The position numbers were made by a program, and so were the translations under genes. The notes under the pieces are model-generated. The model ran no database searches, was not told the origin of the DNA, and worked only from the letters and a program-made list of their open reading frames with translations. Source: Chryseobacterium gleum (GTDB lineage Bacteria > Bacteroidota > Bacteroidia > Flavobacteriales > Weeksellaceae). Taken from it: a stretch of DNA of 64,000 bases. The number at the start of each line of letters is the position of its first letter. The first letter of the stretch is position 1. Shown one piece after another: positions 33,602 to 42,706 of this stretch. Location: positions 3,985,001 to 4,049,000 of the forward strand of contig NZ_LR134289.1 of NCBI RefSeq assembly GCF_900636535.1, written 5' to 3'.

Positions 33602-34781
33602 CTAATTTTTAATTCTTAAAAATTCTTTAGCTAATTCGATCATCTTTGGATCTCCGGTATATTTACCATGTTCATCAGAAAGTTTTACTGTTGGAATCCA
33701 TTCTTTATTGGGAGCCTGAACGCCAATAAGCTTCATGACGATATTCATTGGTTTCAGTCCCACATCATTGGTAAGGTTGGTTCCGATTCCGAATGAAATA
33801 CCAATTTTTCCTCTGCAATAGTTTGGTAATTTCTTCTACCTTTTCAAGATTTAAGGCGTCAGAGAAAATGATATATTTAAACATAGGATTGATACCATTT
33901 TTTTGATAGTGGGCAATAGTCTTATCTGCAAATTCCAGTGCATCACCACTGTCATGACGTACACCATCAAAAAGCTTTGCAAATTTTTTGTCGAACTGCT
34001 GGAAGAAAACATCCGTGGTATAAGTATCAGACAAAGCCACTCCAAGATCTCCTCTGTAAACATCTACCCAATGTTCCAGAGCCAGTTCATTAGCCATTTT
34101 GAATCCATATTCTGCGGCATGGAACATGAACCATTCGTGAGCATGAGTTCCGATAGGCTTAACCCCATACTTCATGGCAAAGTGAACATTCGAGCTTCCG
34201 ATAAAAGTAGAATCCTTTTTTTGAGTCAAAGCTTCCATTACAAGATTCTGTACCTTATAAGAATGTCTTCTTCTGGTTCCGAACTCAGCAAAAGTTACCC
34301 CAAGTCTTCCCAGTGAGTCGGCTTTTTCAATCGTTTTGCTCATGACCACTTCATTAGAATCTCTTTCCATGTGGTTCATTTCATAATGCAGTTCACTGAT
34401 CAAAGCAAGCAGCGGAACTTCCCAAAGGATGGTTCTGTACCAAAGTCCTTCAACAATAACAGAAAGATCGCCTCCCTCCTGATGAATTTTCACTTCAGAC
34501 GGGTCGTAATGATAGCCTTCTAAAAAATCAAGGTAGGGTAGATCTATATAAGGACAGGTTCTCGCCATGAACTTTTTTTCATCTTTCGTAAGTTTAAGTT
34601 CAGCCATTTTATTTACGGCCTCCCTTAAAGCAACGTCAAATCCTTCCGGAAAGTGGTGTTTTCCCCTGTTAATAAATTCGTATTTTACAATAGAACTCGG
34701 GAATAGTTTTACCACGGCATTCTGCATGGTTATTTTATAGAAGTCATTATCAAGGATAGAGTTTAATCTGACGTCGTTCAT
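33602..34781 (-). pseudogene. pncB: Nicotinate phosphoribosyltransferase, frameshifted
   Basis: The enzyme converts nicotinate and PRPP to nicotinate mononucleotide for NAD salvage. The first frame (residues 1 to about 320, MNDVRLNSILDNDFYK with FGTRRRHSYK, HAHEWFMFH and RHDSGD) is intact, then breaks near 33820-33824 and reads out to an early stop at 33765. In the next frame the expected sequence resumes as ITKYCRGKIGISFGIGTNL and continues to a TAG at 33602, giving 392 residues in total, the usual length. The break is explained by one extra base, not in a homopolymer. It could be a true mutation or a sequence error. A -7 box lies 20 bp upstream. Confidence 0.85.
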
Positions 34782-34800
34782 GATATGTGTAATTTTAACG

Positions 34801-34808
34801 CAAATATA
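34801..34808 (-). promoter_or_regulatory. -7 box of the pncB promoter
   Basis: TATATTTG on the minus strand matches TAnnTTTG; predicted start of transcription near 34794, within 15 bases of the ATG. Confidence 0.5.
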
Positions 34809-34820
34809 AAAATAAAAAAT

Positions 34821-34850
34821 AAAATCGCCTAAATGTAAGGCGATTTTTTT
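34821..34850 (-). terminator. Terminator of dps
   Basis: A 10-bp stem (34821-34830 with 34838-34847) is followed on the minus strand by a T-rich tract. It separates dps from pncB. Confidence 0.8.
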
Positions 34851-34876
34851 GAATTATTTCCATGCTTTTGCCGGAG

Positions 34877-35353
34877 TTATTTTCCAAGATAAGAATTGTA
34901 CATCCAAACTTCTTTCTCCTGTTCTGTAATATAATCGCTCATTTGCGAGTTAGTACCTTCATCTCCTGCTTCATCGGTGATATCCAAAAGTTCTCTCTGC
35001 AGATCAATAACTACTTTAAATGAACTTAAAATCTGCTCAACACTTTTGGTGGCATCTGTTACTTCTTTGCTTTCTTTGATGGTTGCTACCTTTAAATAAT
35101 CTGAATAGTTATGAGCCGGTGTTGCTCCTAATGTCAGAATTCTTTCTGCAATTTCGTCAATTTTTAACACAAGACTGTTGTATAATTCTTCGAATTTGGG
35201 ATGAAGGGTAAAGAACTGCTCTCCTTTGATGTTCCAGTGGGAGCCTCTTGTATTCTGATAAAATACAGAGTAGTTGGCTAACAGTACATTTAATTTTTCT
35301 GAGATCTTTTTGCAGTCGGCTTCTTTAAGACCGATAATACTAGCATTTTTCAT
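34877..35353 (-). CDS. Dps-family DNA-binding/ferritin-like protein
   Basis: Dps forms a dodecamer that oxidises and stores iron and protects DNA. The 158-residue protein starts MKNASIIGLKEADC, with a start 11 codons downstream of the longest frame and preceded by AT-rich leader. The ferroxidase signature appears as HWNIKGEQFFTLHPKFEELYN (here shown in part) and IDEIAERILTLGATP, with D/E residues at the usual positions in the four-helix bundle. A candidate -7 box lies about 95 bp upstream (35449-35456). Confidence 0.9.
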   Translation of the reverse strand: MKNASIIGLKEADCKKISEKLNVLLANYSVFYQNTRGSHWNIKGEQFFTLHPKFEELYNSLVLKIDEIAERILTLGATPAHNYSDYLKVATIKESKEVTDATKSVEQILSSFKVVIDLQRELLDITDEAGDEGTNSQMSDYITEQEKEVWMYNSYLGK

Positions 35354-35747
35354 ATGTATATATTTATTTTTTAAAGTTAAATTCAATCACCGGCTTCAGT
35401 TAAAAGCGAAAAGTGTGTGGTGATTCAATGCGTTTATCATTTGTCTTTCAAATTTACGAAATATCGTGCCGAACACGGTTGATTATTAATAGATGATAAC
35501 TATAAGAAAGTTTTTTAAAAGAGTTTGGATGTATCGAATTTACTCCTGAAATCTGTTGGAGAACTAAAAAATTATGAAAAATCTCTCACAGGATAAATTT
35601 CATAATTATTTAATATTCATTTTTTAAGTGTAAAAACAGATGTACTTCTTTGGATTTTTCGCCTGTATATTATACTTCACCGATTGTCATACCGAAACGT
35701 CTTCTGTTTTTGATGTAAGTATTTGATTTTAATTTTTATATAAGTGT
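35354..35747. other. Divergent regulatory region between dps and rpsL
   Basis: This AT-rich stretch has no coding frame. It contains a minus-strand -7 candidate TAAATTTG (35456-35449) for dps without a clear -33 and, at its right end, leads into the rpsL promoter. Confidence 0.5.
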
Positions 35748-35777
35748 TTGCAGATTAAAAAAATATTCCTATTTTTG
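35748..35777 (+). promoter_or_regulatory. Promoter of the str operon
   Basis: TTG (35748-35750) and TATTTTTG (35770-35777) are separated by 19 bp. This is the same layout and spacing as the rplC promoter at 54931. Confidence 0.7.
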
Positions 35778-35801
35778 CACCCTAAAATAAAAAGCAATTA
35801 A

Positions 35802-36215
35802 ATGCCTACTATTCAACAATTAGTAAGAAAAGGAAGAGCCACGCTTGCCAAGAAGAGCAAATCGGCTGCCCTTGATTCTTGTCCACAAAGACGTGGTGTA
35901 TGTACGAGAGTATATACAACTACACCTAAGAAACCTAACTCTGCACTTAGAAAAGTAGCAAGGGTAAGACTTTCTAACGGTAAAGAAGTTAATGCCTATA
36001 TCCCGGGCGAAGGACACAATCTTCAAGAGCACTCGATAGTATTGGTTAGAGGCGGAAGGGTGAAAGACCTACCGGGAGTACGTTACCACATCGTAAGAGG
36101 TGCATTAGACACAGCTGGTGTAAATGGAAGAACACAGAGAAGATCTAAGTACGGAGCTAAGAGACCTAAACCAGGACAAGCAGCTGCTGCGCCTGCAAAA
36201 GGAAAGAAAAAGTAA
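35802..36215 (+). CDS. rpsL: 30S ribosomal protein S12
   Basis: S12 lies at the decoding centre. The 137-residue protein has the conserved [15 protein letters not shown] and [16 protein letters not shown] loops. Lys at the streptomycin-sensitive position within PKKPNSA and the LPGVRYH segment look wild type. The C-terminal tail is extended by an Ala/Lys-rich stretch ([12 protein letters not shown]) beyond the E. coli end. First gene of rpsL-rpsG-fusA-rpsJ. Confidence 0.97.
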   Translation: MPTIQQLVRKGRATLAKKSKSAALDSCPQRRGVCTRVYTTTPKKPNSALRKVARVRLSNGKEVNAYIPGEGHNLQEHSIVLVRGGRVKDLPGVRYHIVRGALDTAGVNGRTQRRSKYGAKRPKPGQAAAAPAKGKKK

Positions 36216-36238
36216 TCATTAAATAAGGTACAAAAGCA

Positions 36239-36715
36239 ATGAGAAAGACAAAAGCGAAAAAAAGACCGTTGTTACCAGATCCGAAATTTAATGATCAATT
36301 GGTAACGAGATTCGTAAACAACTTAATGCTTGACGGTAAGAAGTCAATCGCATTCAAAATTTTCTATGATGCATTAGATATCGTAGAAACTAAAAAAGGA
36401 GATAACGAGAAAACTGCACTTGAAATTTGGAAAGATGCACTTACAAATGTAATGCCTCACGTAGAAGTACGTTCTAGAAGAGTAGGTGGAGCTAACTTCC
36501 AGATCCCTATGCCAATCAGAGCTGATAGAAAAATTTCTATGGCAATGAAATGGTTAATCAAATATTCTAAAGCTAGAAATGATAAGTCTATGGCTTTGAA
36601 ATTAGCTAACGAAGTTGTAGCTGCTTCAAGAGAAGAAGGTGCAGCTTTCAAAAAGAAAACTGATACTCACAAAATGGCGGAAGCTAACAAGGCTTTCTCA
36701 CACTTCAAATTCTAA
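36239..36715 (+). CDS. rpsG: 30S ribosomal protein S7
   Basis: S7 nucleates assembly of the 30S head and contacts the E-site tRNA. The 158-residue product starts MRKTKAKKR and has the family's [17 protein letters not shown] beta-hairpin and the C-terminal helix with [13 protein letters not shown]. It lies 23 bp after rpsL and 6 bp before fusA. Confidence 0.97.
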   Translation: MRKTKAKKRPLLPDPKFNDQLVTRFVNNLMLDGKKSIAFKIFYDALDIVETKKGDNEKTALEIWKDALTNVMPHVEVRSRRVGGANFQIPMPIRADRKISMAMKWLIKYSKARNDKSMALKLANEVVAASREEGAAFKKKTDTHKMAEANKAFSHFKF

Positions 36716-36721
36716 TCTGAA

Positions 36722-38839
36722 ATGGGAAGAGATCTTAAATTTACAAGAAATATTGGTATTGCTGCTCACATTGATGCAGGTAAGACTACCACTACAGAAA
36801 GGATTTTATTCTATACAGGTGTAAACCACAAAATTGGAGAAGTTCACGATGGTGCTTCTACAATGGACTGGATGGAACAGGAAGCAGAAAGAGGTATTAC
36901 TATTACTTCTGCTGCAACTACTTGTAACTGGAATTTCCCAACAGATCAAGGTAAGAAATTACCTGAAACAAAACCTTACCACTTCAACATCATCGATACA
37001 CCGGGACACGTTGACTTTACAGTAGAAGTTAACAGATCTTTGAGAGTATTGGATGGATTGGTATTCCTTTTCTCTGCAGTAGATGGAGTAGAGCCTCAGT
37101 CTGAAACAAACTGGAGACTTGCAGACAACTACAAAGTTGCCAGAATGGGATTCGTAAACAAAATGGACAGACAAGGTGCTGACTTCTTGAACGTTGTAAA
37201 ACAAGTAAAAGAAATGTTAGGATCTAATGCAGTTCCAATCGTTTTACCAATCGGTGCTGAAGAAGATTTCAAAGGGGTTGTAGACTTAATTAAAAACAGA
37301 GCGATCATCTGGGATGAAGCTGGACAAGGTGCTACTTATGAAGTAGTTCCAATTCCTGAAGACATGAAAGATGAAGTTCTTGAATATAGAGAGAAATTAG
37401 TAGAAGCTGTTGCTGATTACGATGAGACTTTGATGGAGAAATTCTTCGAAGATCCGGATTCAATTTCTGAAGAAGAAATCAACGAAGCTCTTAGAAAAGC
37501 TACTATCGACCTTTCTATCATTCCTATGACTTGTGGTTCTTCATTCAAGAACAAAGGAGTACAGTTCATGCTTGATGCTGTTTGTAAATATCTTCCTTCT
37601 CCACTAGATAAGGATAATATCAAAGGAACAGACCCAAGAACTGATGCTGATATTGAAAGAAAACCATCTGTAGAAGAGCCTTTCTCTGCATTAGCATTTA
37701 AGATTGCTACTGACCCGTTCGTAGGTAGATTAGCATTCTTCAGAGCTTATTCAGGAAGACTTGATGCAGGTTCTTATGTTCTTAACACAAGATCTGGAAA
37801 CAAAGAAAGAATTTCCAGAATCTATCAGATGCACGCTAACAAGCAAAATCCAGTAGAATATATTGAAGCTGGAGATATTGGTGCAGCTGTAGGATTTAAA
37901 GATATCAAAACAGGAGATACATTATCTGATGAAAAGAACCCAATCGTTCTTGAATCTATGATCTTCCCAGATCCGGTAATCGGTATCGCTGTTGAGCCTA
38001 AAACTAAAGCTGACCAGGATAAAATGGGTAACGCTTTGGCTAAATTAGCTGAAGAAGATCCAACTTTCCAGGTTAAAACTGACGAGGCTTCAGGACAAAC
38101 TATCATCTCTGGTATGGGTGAGCTTCACCTTGACATCATCGTTGACCGTATGAGAAGAGAGTTTAAAGTAGAAGTTAACCAAGGACAGCCGCAGGTAGAA
38201 TACAAAGAAGCTCTTACTCAAAAAGCTAACCACAGAGAAGTTTACAAAAAGCAGTCTGGAGGTAGAGGTAAGTTCGCAGATATCGTATTCGAAATTGGTC
38301 CGGCTGACGAAGGTAAAGTAGGTCTTGAATTCATCAACGAAATTAAGGGTGGTAACATCCCTAAGGAATTCGTTCCTTCAGTTGAAAAAGGATTCAGAGA
38401 AGCAATGAAGAATGGTCCATTAGCTGGATTCGAGGTTGAATCAATGAAAGTTACATTGAAAGATGGATCTTTCCACGCAGTTGACTCTGACCAGTTATCA
38501 TTCGAATTAGCTGCTAAATTAGGATTCAAAGAATCCGGTAGAGCTGCTAAAGCTGTTATCATGGAGCCAATCATGAAACTTGAGGTTGTAACGCCTGAAG
38601 AATACATGGGGGATATCGTAGGTGACCTTAACAGAAGAAGAGGTACTGTAAACGGTATGGATGACAGAAACAATGCTAAAGTGATCAAAGCTTTCGTTCC
38701 ACTTTCTGAAATGTTTGGTTATGTAACTTCACTAAGAACATTATCTTCTGGTAGAGCTACATCTTCTATGGAGTTTGAAAGATATGAAGCTGCTCCGCAA
38801 AACGTTGCTGAAGAAGTAATCGCTAAAGCTAAAGGTTAA
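36722..38839 (+). CDS. fusA: Elongation factor G
   Basis: The translocase EF-G moves tRNA and mRNA through the ribosome using GTP. The 705 residues contain the G domain ([31 protein letters not shown]), domain II (about 300-400), domain III ([20 protein letters not shown]), domain IV (about 485-605, [21 protein letters not shown]) and domain V ([11 protein letters not shown]). Length is normal. Third gene of the str operon. Confidence 0.97.
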   Translation: MGRDLKFTRNIGIAAHIDAGKTTTTERILFYTGVNHKIGEVHDGASTMDWMEQEAERGITITSAATTCNWNFPTDQGKKLPETKPYHFNIIDTPGHVDFTVEVNRSLRVLDGLVFLFSAVDGVEPQSETNWRLADNYKVARMGFVNKMDRQGADFLNVVKQVKEMLGSNAVPIVLPIGAEEDFKGVVDLIKNRAIIWDEAGQGATYEVVPIPEDMKDEVLEYREKLVEAVADYDETLMEKFFEDPDSISEEEINEALRKATIDLSIIPMTCGSSFKNKGVQFMLDAVCKYLPSPLDKDNIKGTDPRTDADIERKPSVEEPFSALAFKIATDPFVGRLAFFRAYSGRLDAGSYVLNTRSGNKERISRIYQMHANKQNPVEYIEAGDIGAAVGFKDIKTGDTLSDEKNPIVLESMIFPDPVIGIAVEPKTKADQDKMGNALAKLAEEDPTFQVKTDEASGQTIISGMGELHLDIIVDRMRREFKVEVNQGQPQVEYKEALTQKANHREVYKKQSGGRGKFADIVFEIGPADEGKVGLEFINEIKGGNIPKEFVPSVEKGFREAMKNGPLAGFEVESMKVTLKDGSFHAVDSDQLSFELAAKLGFKESGRAAKAVIMEPIMKLEVVTPEEYMGDIVGDLNRRRGTVNGMDDRNNAKVIKAFVPLSEMFGYVTSLRTLSSGRATSSMEFERYEAAPQNVAEEVIAKAKG

Positions 38840-38856
38840 TATTAAATTAGATTAAA

Positions 38857-39162
38857 ATGTCACAAAGAATCAGAATAAAACTTAAGTCTTACGATTACAA
38901 CTTGGTAGATAAATCTGCAGAGAAAATCGTAAAAACGGTAAAGGCTACTGGTGCTGTTGTAAACGGTCCTATTCCATTACCAACAAATAAGAGAATCTTC
39001 ACAGTGTTGAGATCTCCGCACGTAAACAAGAAAGCAAGAGAGCAGTTCCAACTTTCAGCTCACAAGAGACTAATGGATATCTACTCTTCTTCTTCTAAGA
39101 CTGTTGATGCTCTAATGAAATTAGAACTTCCTTCAGGTGTAGACGTTGAAATTAAAGTGTGA
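38857..39162 (+). CDS. rpsJ: 30S ribosomal protein S10
   Basis: The 101-residue S10 ([18 protein letters not shown]) has the normal motifs [19 protein letters not shown] and HKRLMDIY. In Bacteroidota it usually follows fusA and directly precedes rplC. Here the operon stops after rpsJ at two terminators, and rplC is 16 kb away. Confidence 0.97.
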   Translation: MSQRIRIKLKSYDYNLVDKSAEKIVKTVKATGAVVNGPIPLPTNKRIFTVLRSPHVNKKAREQFQLSAHKRLMDIYSSSSKTVDALMKLELPSGVDVEIKV

Positions 39163-39189
39163 TAAATGCATACTTTGCAATGATTATAC

Positions 39190-39225
39190 AGTCCGCCGTC
39201 CCTTTTTTAGGGGCGGATTTTTTTA
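39190..39225 (+). terminator. First terminator of the str operon
   Basis: A GC-rich stem (TCCGCC with GGCGGA and an inner CCC/GGG pairing with a bulge) precedes T5, 28 bp past rpsJ. Confidence 0.75.
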
Positions 39226-39247
39226 TGATATTATTTTACAGAATAGG

Positions 39248-39279
39248 GCAGATTTGTGGCTGGCAAATCTGCTTTTTTT
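39248..39279 (+). terminator. Second, tandem terminator of the str operon
   Basis: A 9-bp stem (39248-39256 with 39264-39272) followed by T7 backs up the first terminator. The rest of the 39163-39476 interval holds no gene and no promoter I can name with confidence. Confidence 0.8.
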
Positions 39280-39476
39280 GTATTGTACTTTTTTTAACCA
39301 TATCAAGTCTGAAGAATAGTACTTATAACGATTGACGATTACTGTTTCAATGTTTTAAAGGCTCCTCATTGCTGATTAATGATCTGATAATTACAGTACT
39401 CTTTAGGGTGACATAAGTCACATTCATTTGTTTATTTAGAATTAATAAAAATAATAATTTTACAAAAAATTAACAG

Positions 39477-41738
39477 ATGAATAAAGTAGTATCCTTTTCT
39501 CTGCTTGTATTGGGTGGGGTTTTTGTAAATGCACAGAAAATTAATGATTCTATTAAAAAGTCGAAGGAAATTGACGAAGTGGAATTATTCGGTGAAAGAA
39601 AAAAGCAGCCGCAAGGTTTGGAAGCCATCACAAGGCTGCCATTGAAAACCAGAGATCAGATTCAGAGTATTTCTGTGATCTCTCACAAAGCAATTGAAGA
39701 ATTAGGAGCTCTTACCGTTACCGATGTTGCCAAAAATGTACCTGGTGTAACGCTGTTTTCAAGTTACGGAGGGGGAAGTGAAAGTATGTCTATCAGAGGG
39801 TATCGAGGAGTTCCTGTATTGAAGAACGGAGTTCAGATGGATTCGGATTTCCGTACTGCAGGGATGATGACAGATATGCAGGGAGTAGAAAGTATCCAGG
39901 TTATTAAAGGTTCTGCAGCCGTAAGCCAGGGAATTGGAAATGGGTTAGGATCTGCAGGAGGAGTCATTAATGTAGTGACCAAAAGACCTCAGTTTATTGA
40001 TCAGACCAATGTAGGATTCCGGTACGGAAGCTGGGATTTTTACAGACCTACAGTGGACTTCCAGAGAGTATTGGACCAGCAGGGGAAAGTAGCGGTTAGA
40101 TTCAATGGAGCATATCAGAACAACAATTCATTCAGGAGCCATGTAAAAGGAGAGAGAATTTATGTGAACCCGTCTATCGCTTTCCGTCCGGACGATAAAA
40201 CTTACATTAATGTAGAGATGGATTATTTACATGATAAAAGAACTCCGGACAGAGGAACTATTAACCTGGCACCTGGAAATATAGAAGCATTATATCATAT
40301 GCCAAAAGGCAAGTTCCTGGGATATACTTCTGATTATTCCATGACGGAAACATATAATTTTGCCACTACAGCTATTCGCCAGCTAAATGACAAGTTTAAA
40401 GTGAGGGCTGCTTTTATAAATTCTGTAACGAATTCAGATAGCGAGGCCTCATCCATCTCTTTACCAACCGGAGGAACAAATTATAATATCAGACAGCGTA
40501 CCATTGGAAAATCCGAGTCATTAGATGTCAACAGGGTTTTGCAGCTGGATTTCATTGGTGAAAACGTAAAAACAGGAATTATTAATCATACTTTCCAGGT
40601 TGGATTTGATTGGAGAGAAACTGAAACATCTTCTGTAACCTATGAAGCATACAAAAACTCTATAGCACCCGGAAATTTAATTACAGCAAGACCTACGGAG
40701 ATTGCAGGTGTGAAGTACGCCGCTAATCCGCTTGATATATTTGATGTAGTAAACGGATCTATTCCGAATACACTTCCTGTAAACGTTATTTATAAAAATC
40801 TTGGACGTTCTAACGCTGTATTGACTCCAAGTATCGGAGCAATGGCTCAGGACGTGATGTCAATCGGTAAATATGTAAAAGCACATCTGGGAATCAGATA
40901 CAGCAGACTGAACGGCTCTGCCAATGAATCTGTAGATACATGGAATCCTAATTTCGGATTGATCATTTCTCCAATTGAAAATATTAATGTTTTCGGATCC
41001 TATACCACAACAACTTCATTAAGATCTTCCAATAACATTCTCCAGGCCGGAGGTTTGGTAGGGCCATCCCATACAAAACAGTGGGAAGCAGGAATTAAAT
41101 CTGATTGGTTTAATGAACGTTTGAGATTTAATGTTACCTGGTTTGACATTAATACAGATAATCTTTCATTCCAGATTCTGGATGCCAACTATAATCCGAT
41201 TAAAGATGCCAATAAAAATATCCTTTACGGATTAGCAGGTAATTTAAGAAGAAAAGGAGTAGAGGTAGAACTTATCGGAAGAATTTTACCAAACCTTCAG
41301 GTAATGTCAGGATGGGCATATCTGGATGCCCAGTATCAGGACAGTCCGGCATATATCAATGGTTCAAGGCCGATGAATGCTCCAAAGCATACAGCAAATG
41401 CATGGCTGAATTACAAATTTAACAAAGGAATATTAGACAGGGTAGATGTTGGAGCAGGGATTTACTACGTGGGACAGCGTCCTGTAGATGAGTGGACACA
41501 AAAGACATTCAGCGCAGGCCACATTAATAGTGTAAAACCGGGAGATCAGCCTTTCGATATGCCACAGTATACAACAGTAGATGCGCAGGTTGGATATTCT
41601 ATGAAAAACGGAATGGGAGTAAGAGTATTCTTTAATAATATTTTTGATAGTGTTGGTTACAGCTCTTATTTCAGAGGTGGATATATCGATCAGATCCAGC
41701 CGAGAAACTTTGCAGTACAGGTAAACTATAAATTCTAA
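39477..41738 (+). CDS. TonB-dependent siderophore-type outer-membrane receptor
   Basis: The 753-residue receptor imports a ferric-siderophore-like ligand with TonB energy. It has a signal peptide (VFVNAQ, about residue 20), a TonB-interaction segment (EIDEVELFGERKKQP), a plug domain (about 60-170: SIRGYRGVPVLKNGV, GSAAVSQGIGNGLGSAGGVINVVTKRP) and a 22-strand barrel (about 175-753) ending in the aromatic NFAVQVNYKF. The plug resembles FecA/FhuA-type iron receptors rather than SusC; no N-terminal carboxypeptidase-like extension is present. Downstream are a small lipoprotein and an iron-permease-like gene. Confidence 0.88.
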   Translation: MNKVVSFSLLVLGGVFVNAQKINDSIKKSKEIDEVELFGERKKQPQGLEAITRLPLKTRDQIQSISVISHKAIEELGALTVTDVAKNVPGVTLFSSYGGGSESMSIRGYRGVPVLKNGVQMDSDFRTAGMMTDMQGVESIQVIKGSAAVSQGIGNGLGSAGGVINVVTKRPQFIDQTNVGFRYGSWDFYRPTVDFQRVLDQQGKVAVRFNGAYQNNNSFRSHVKGERIYVNPSIAFRPDDKTYINVEMDYLHDKRTPDRGTINLAPGNIEALYHMPKGKFLGYTSDYSMTETYNFATTAIRQLNDKFKVRAAFINSVTNSDSEASSISLPTGGTNYNIRQRTIGKSESLDVNRVLQLDFIGENVKTGIINHTFQVGFDWRETETSSVTYEAYKNSIAPGNLITARPTEIAGVKYAANPLDIFDVVNGSIPNTLPVNVIYKNLGRSNAVLTPSIGAMAQDVMSIGKYVKAHLGIRYSRLNGSANESVDTWNPNFGLIISPIENINVFGSYTTTTSLRSSNNILQAGGLVGPSHTKQWEAGIKSDWFNERLRFNVTWFDINTDNLSFQILDANYNPIKDANKNILYGLAGNLRRKGVEVELIGRILPNLQVMSGWAYLDAQYQDSPAYINGSRPMNAPKHTANAWLNYKFNKGILDRVDVGAGIYYVGQRPVDEWTQKTFSAGHINSVKPGDQPFDMPQYTTVDAQVGYSMKNGMGVRVFFNNIFDSVGYSSYFRGGYIDQIQPRNFAVQVNYKF

Positions 41739-41753
41739 CTCAAAAAAAATTGT

Positions 41754-42041
41754 ATGAAAATTATTAGAGCAATACTCTTAATATTGATTGCAGGAGCTGG
41801 TGTAGCGTCATGTTCCGAAGAACATTTGTCCGAAGAAGAACTGAAAACTGCCAGAGAAAATATCGAAAAAAATTACAATAATCCTAAAAGTATATACTCA
41901 TGGGGTAACATTTCTCCATGGAAGGATCACTGGAATAATACATTTTATCCAAAAGCTTTTTCACCTGATCAAATTGGAAAGAGTATGATCGCAGAAGAAA
42001 AGCAAAACCTGGAAAATCATTTCTCGGAAAAAATTAAATAG
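41754..42041 (+). CDS. Small lipoprotein downstream of the TonB receptor
   Basis: The 95-residue precursor has lipobox VASC (Cys20). The mature 75 residues are acidic at first (EEHLSEEELKTAREN), then contain a Trp-rich segment (YSWGNISPWKDHWNN). No family is recognised. It follows the receptor by 15 bp and ends before a terminator, so it is probably an accessory of receptor function. Confidence 0.7.
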   Translation: MKIIRAILLILIAGAGVASCSEEHLSEEELKTARENIEKNYNNPKSIYSWGNISPWKDHWNNTFYPKAFSPDQIGKSMIAEEKQNLENHFSEKIK

Positions 42042-42074
42042 CATAGTTTCAATCATTCATATCAATTTTAATTG

Positions 42075-42111
42075 AAAGCATTAAGACAGTAAGTTGTCTT
42101 AATGCTTTTTT
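42075..42111 (+). terminator. Terminator after the receptor/lipoprotein pair
   Basis: A 14-bp AT-rich stem (42075-42088 with 42095-42108) with a six-base loop is followed by T. It separates the pair from the next gene. Confidence 0.8.
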
Positions 42112-42157
42112 GTAGGTATTTGTTACCTCTTATTCCTCTTAATTTTATACATTTATT

Positions 42158-42676
42158 ATGTTAAAAACCAAGATTATGGGACATACGGGAAATCATTTTT
42201 TTGAAAAATTTTCAAACTGGGCTGTAAAATTTACAGGAAGTCCACATGCTTTTATGGGAGCTTTCATCATCGTTGTGGTATGGGCGGTTACCGGTCCTTT
42301 CTTTGACTATTCTGAAACATGGCAGCTGGTCATCAACACCGGAACCACCATTATTACATTTCTGATGGTATTCCTTATTCAGAAGGCTCAGAATAAAGAT
42401 TCAAAGGCAATACAGATTAAGCTGAATGAGATTATTGCTGCTCATGAAAAAGCCAGTAACAGAATTGTAGATATTGAAGATCTTACAGAAGCAGAGCTGG
42501 ATCAGCTTCATTGCTATTATGAAAGACTTGCCCAACTGGCGAAAAAAGATTATGATATCCATACTTCCCATTCTATTGATGCTGCCCAGAGAAATCAGGA
42601 TTACAAGTATGAATTCTTCAAAAGAAAACACGAAGAATGGATTCAGAAGCAGGAACAAAAAAAGGAATCGAATTGA
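42158..42676 (+). CDS. Low-affinity iron permease family protein
   Basis: The 172-residue protein has two membrane segments (about 33-52 and 59-78) and a long cytoplasmic helical C-terminus. The HFFEKFSNWAVKFTGSPHAF start and VWAVTGPFFDYSETWQL resemble the low-affinity iron permease (FET4-type) domain found in bacteria. The link to the upstream siderophore receptor supports an iron role, but transport has not been shown for such short bacterial members. Its stop lies inside a hairpin shared with the convergent gene. Confidence 0.75.
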   Translation: MLKTKIMGHTGNHFFEKFSNWAVKFTGSPHAFMGAFIIVVVWAVTGPFFDYSETWQLVINTGTTIITFLMVFLIQKAQNKDSKAIQIKLNEIIAAHEKASNRIVDIEDLTEAELDQLHCYYERLAQLAKKDYDIHTSHSIDAAQRNQDYKYEFFKRKHEEWIQKQEQKKESN

Positions 42677-42690
42677 TTCCTTTTTTATTT
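42661..42690. terminator. Bidirectional terminator
   Basis: A 9-bp stem (42661-42669 with 42675-42683) with T run on the plus strand and the complementary T run on the minus strand. It serves the iron-permease-like gene and the large secreted-protein gene that converges on it. Confidence 0.8.
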
Positions 42691-42706
42691 CTATACTTTA
42701 CAATAG

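Noticed and set aside
39440..39476. Fur box upstream of the TonB receptor
   Set aside because: The AT-rich sequence does not show a recognisable 19-bp inverted repeat; a -7-like TAATTTTA has a mismatch.
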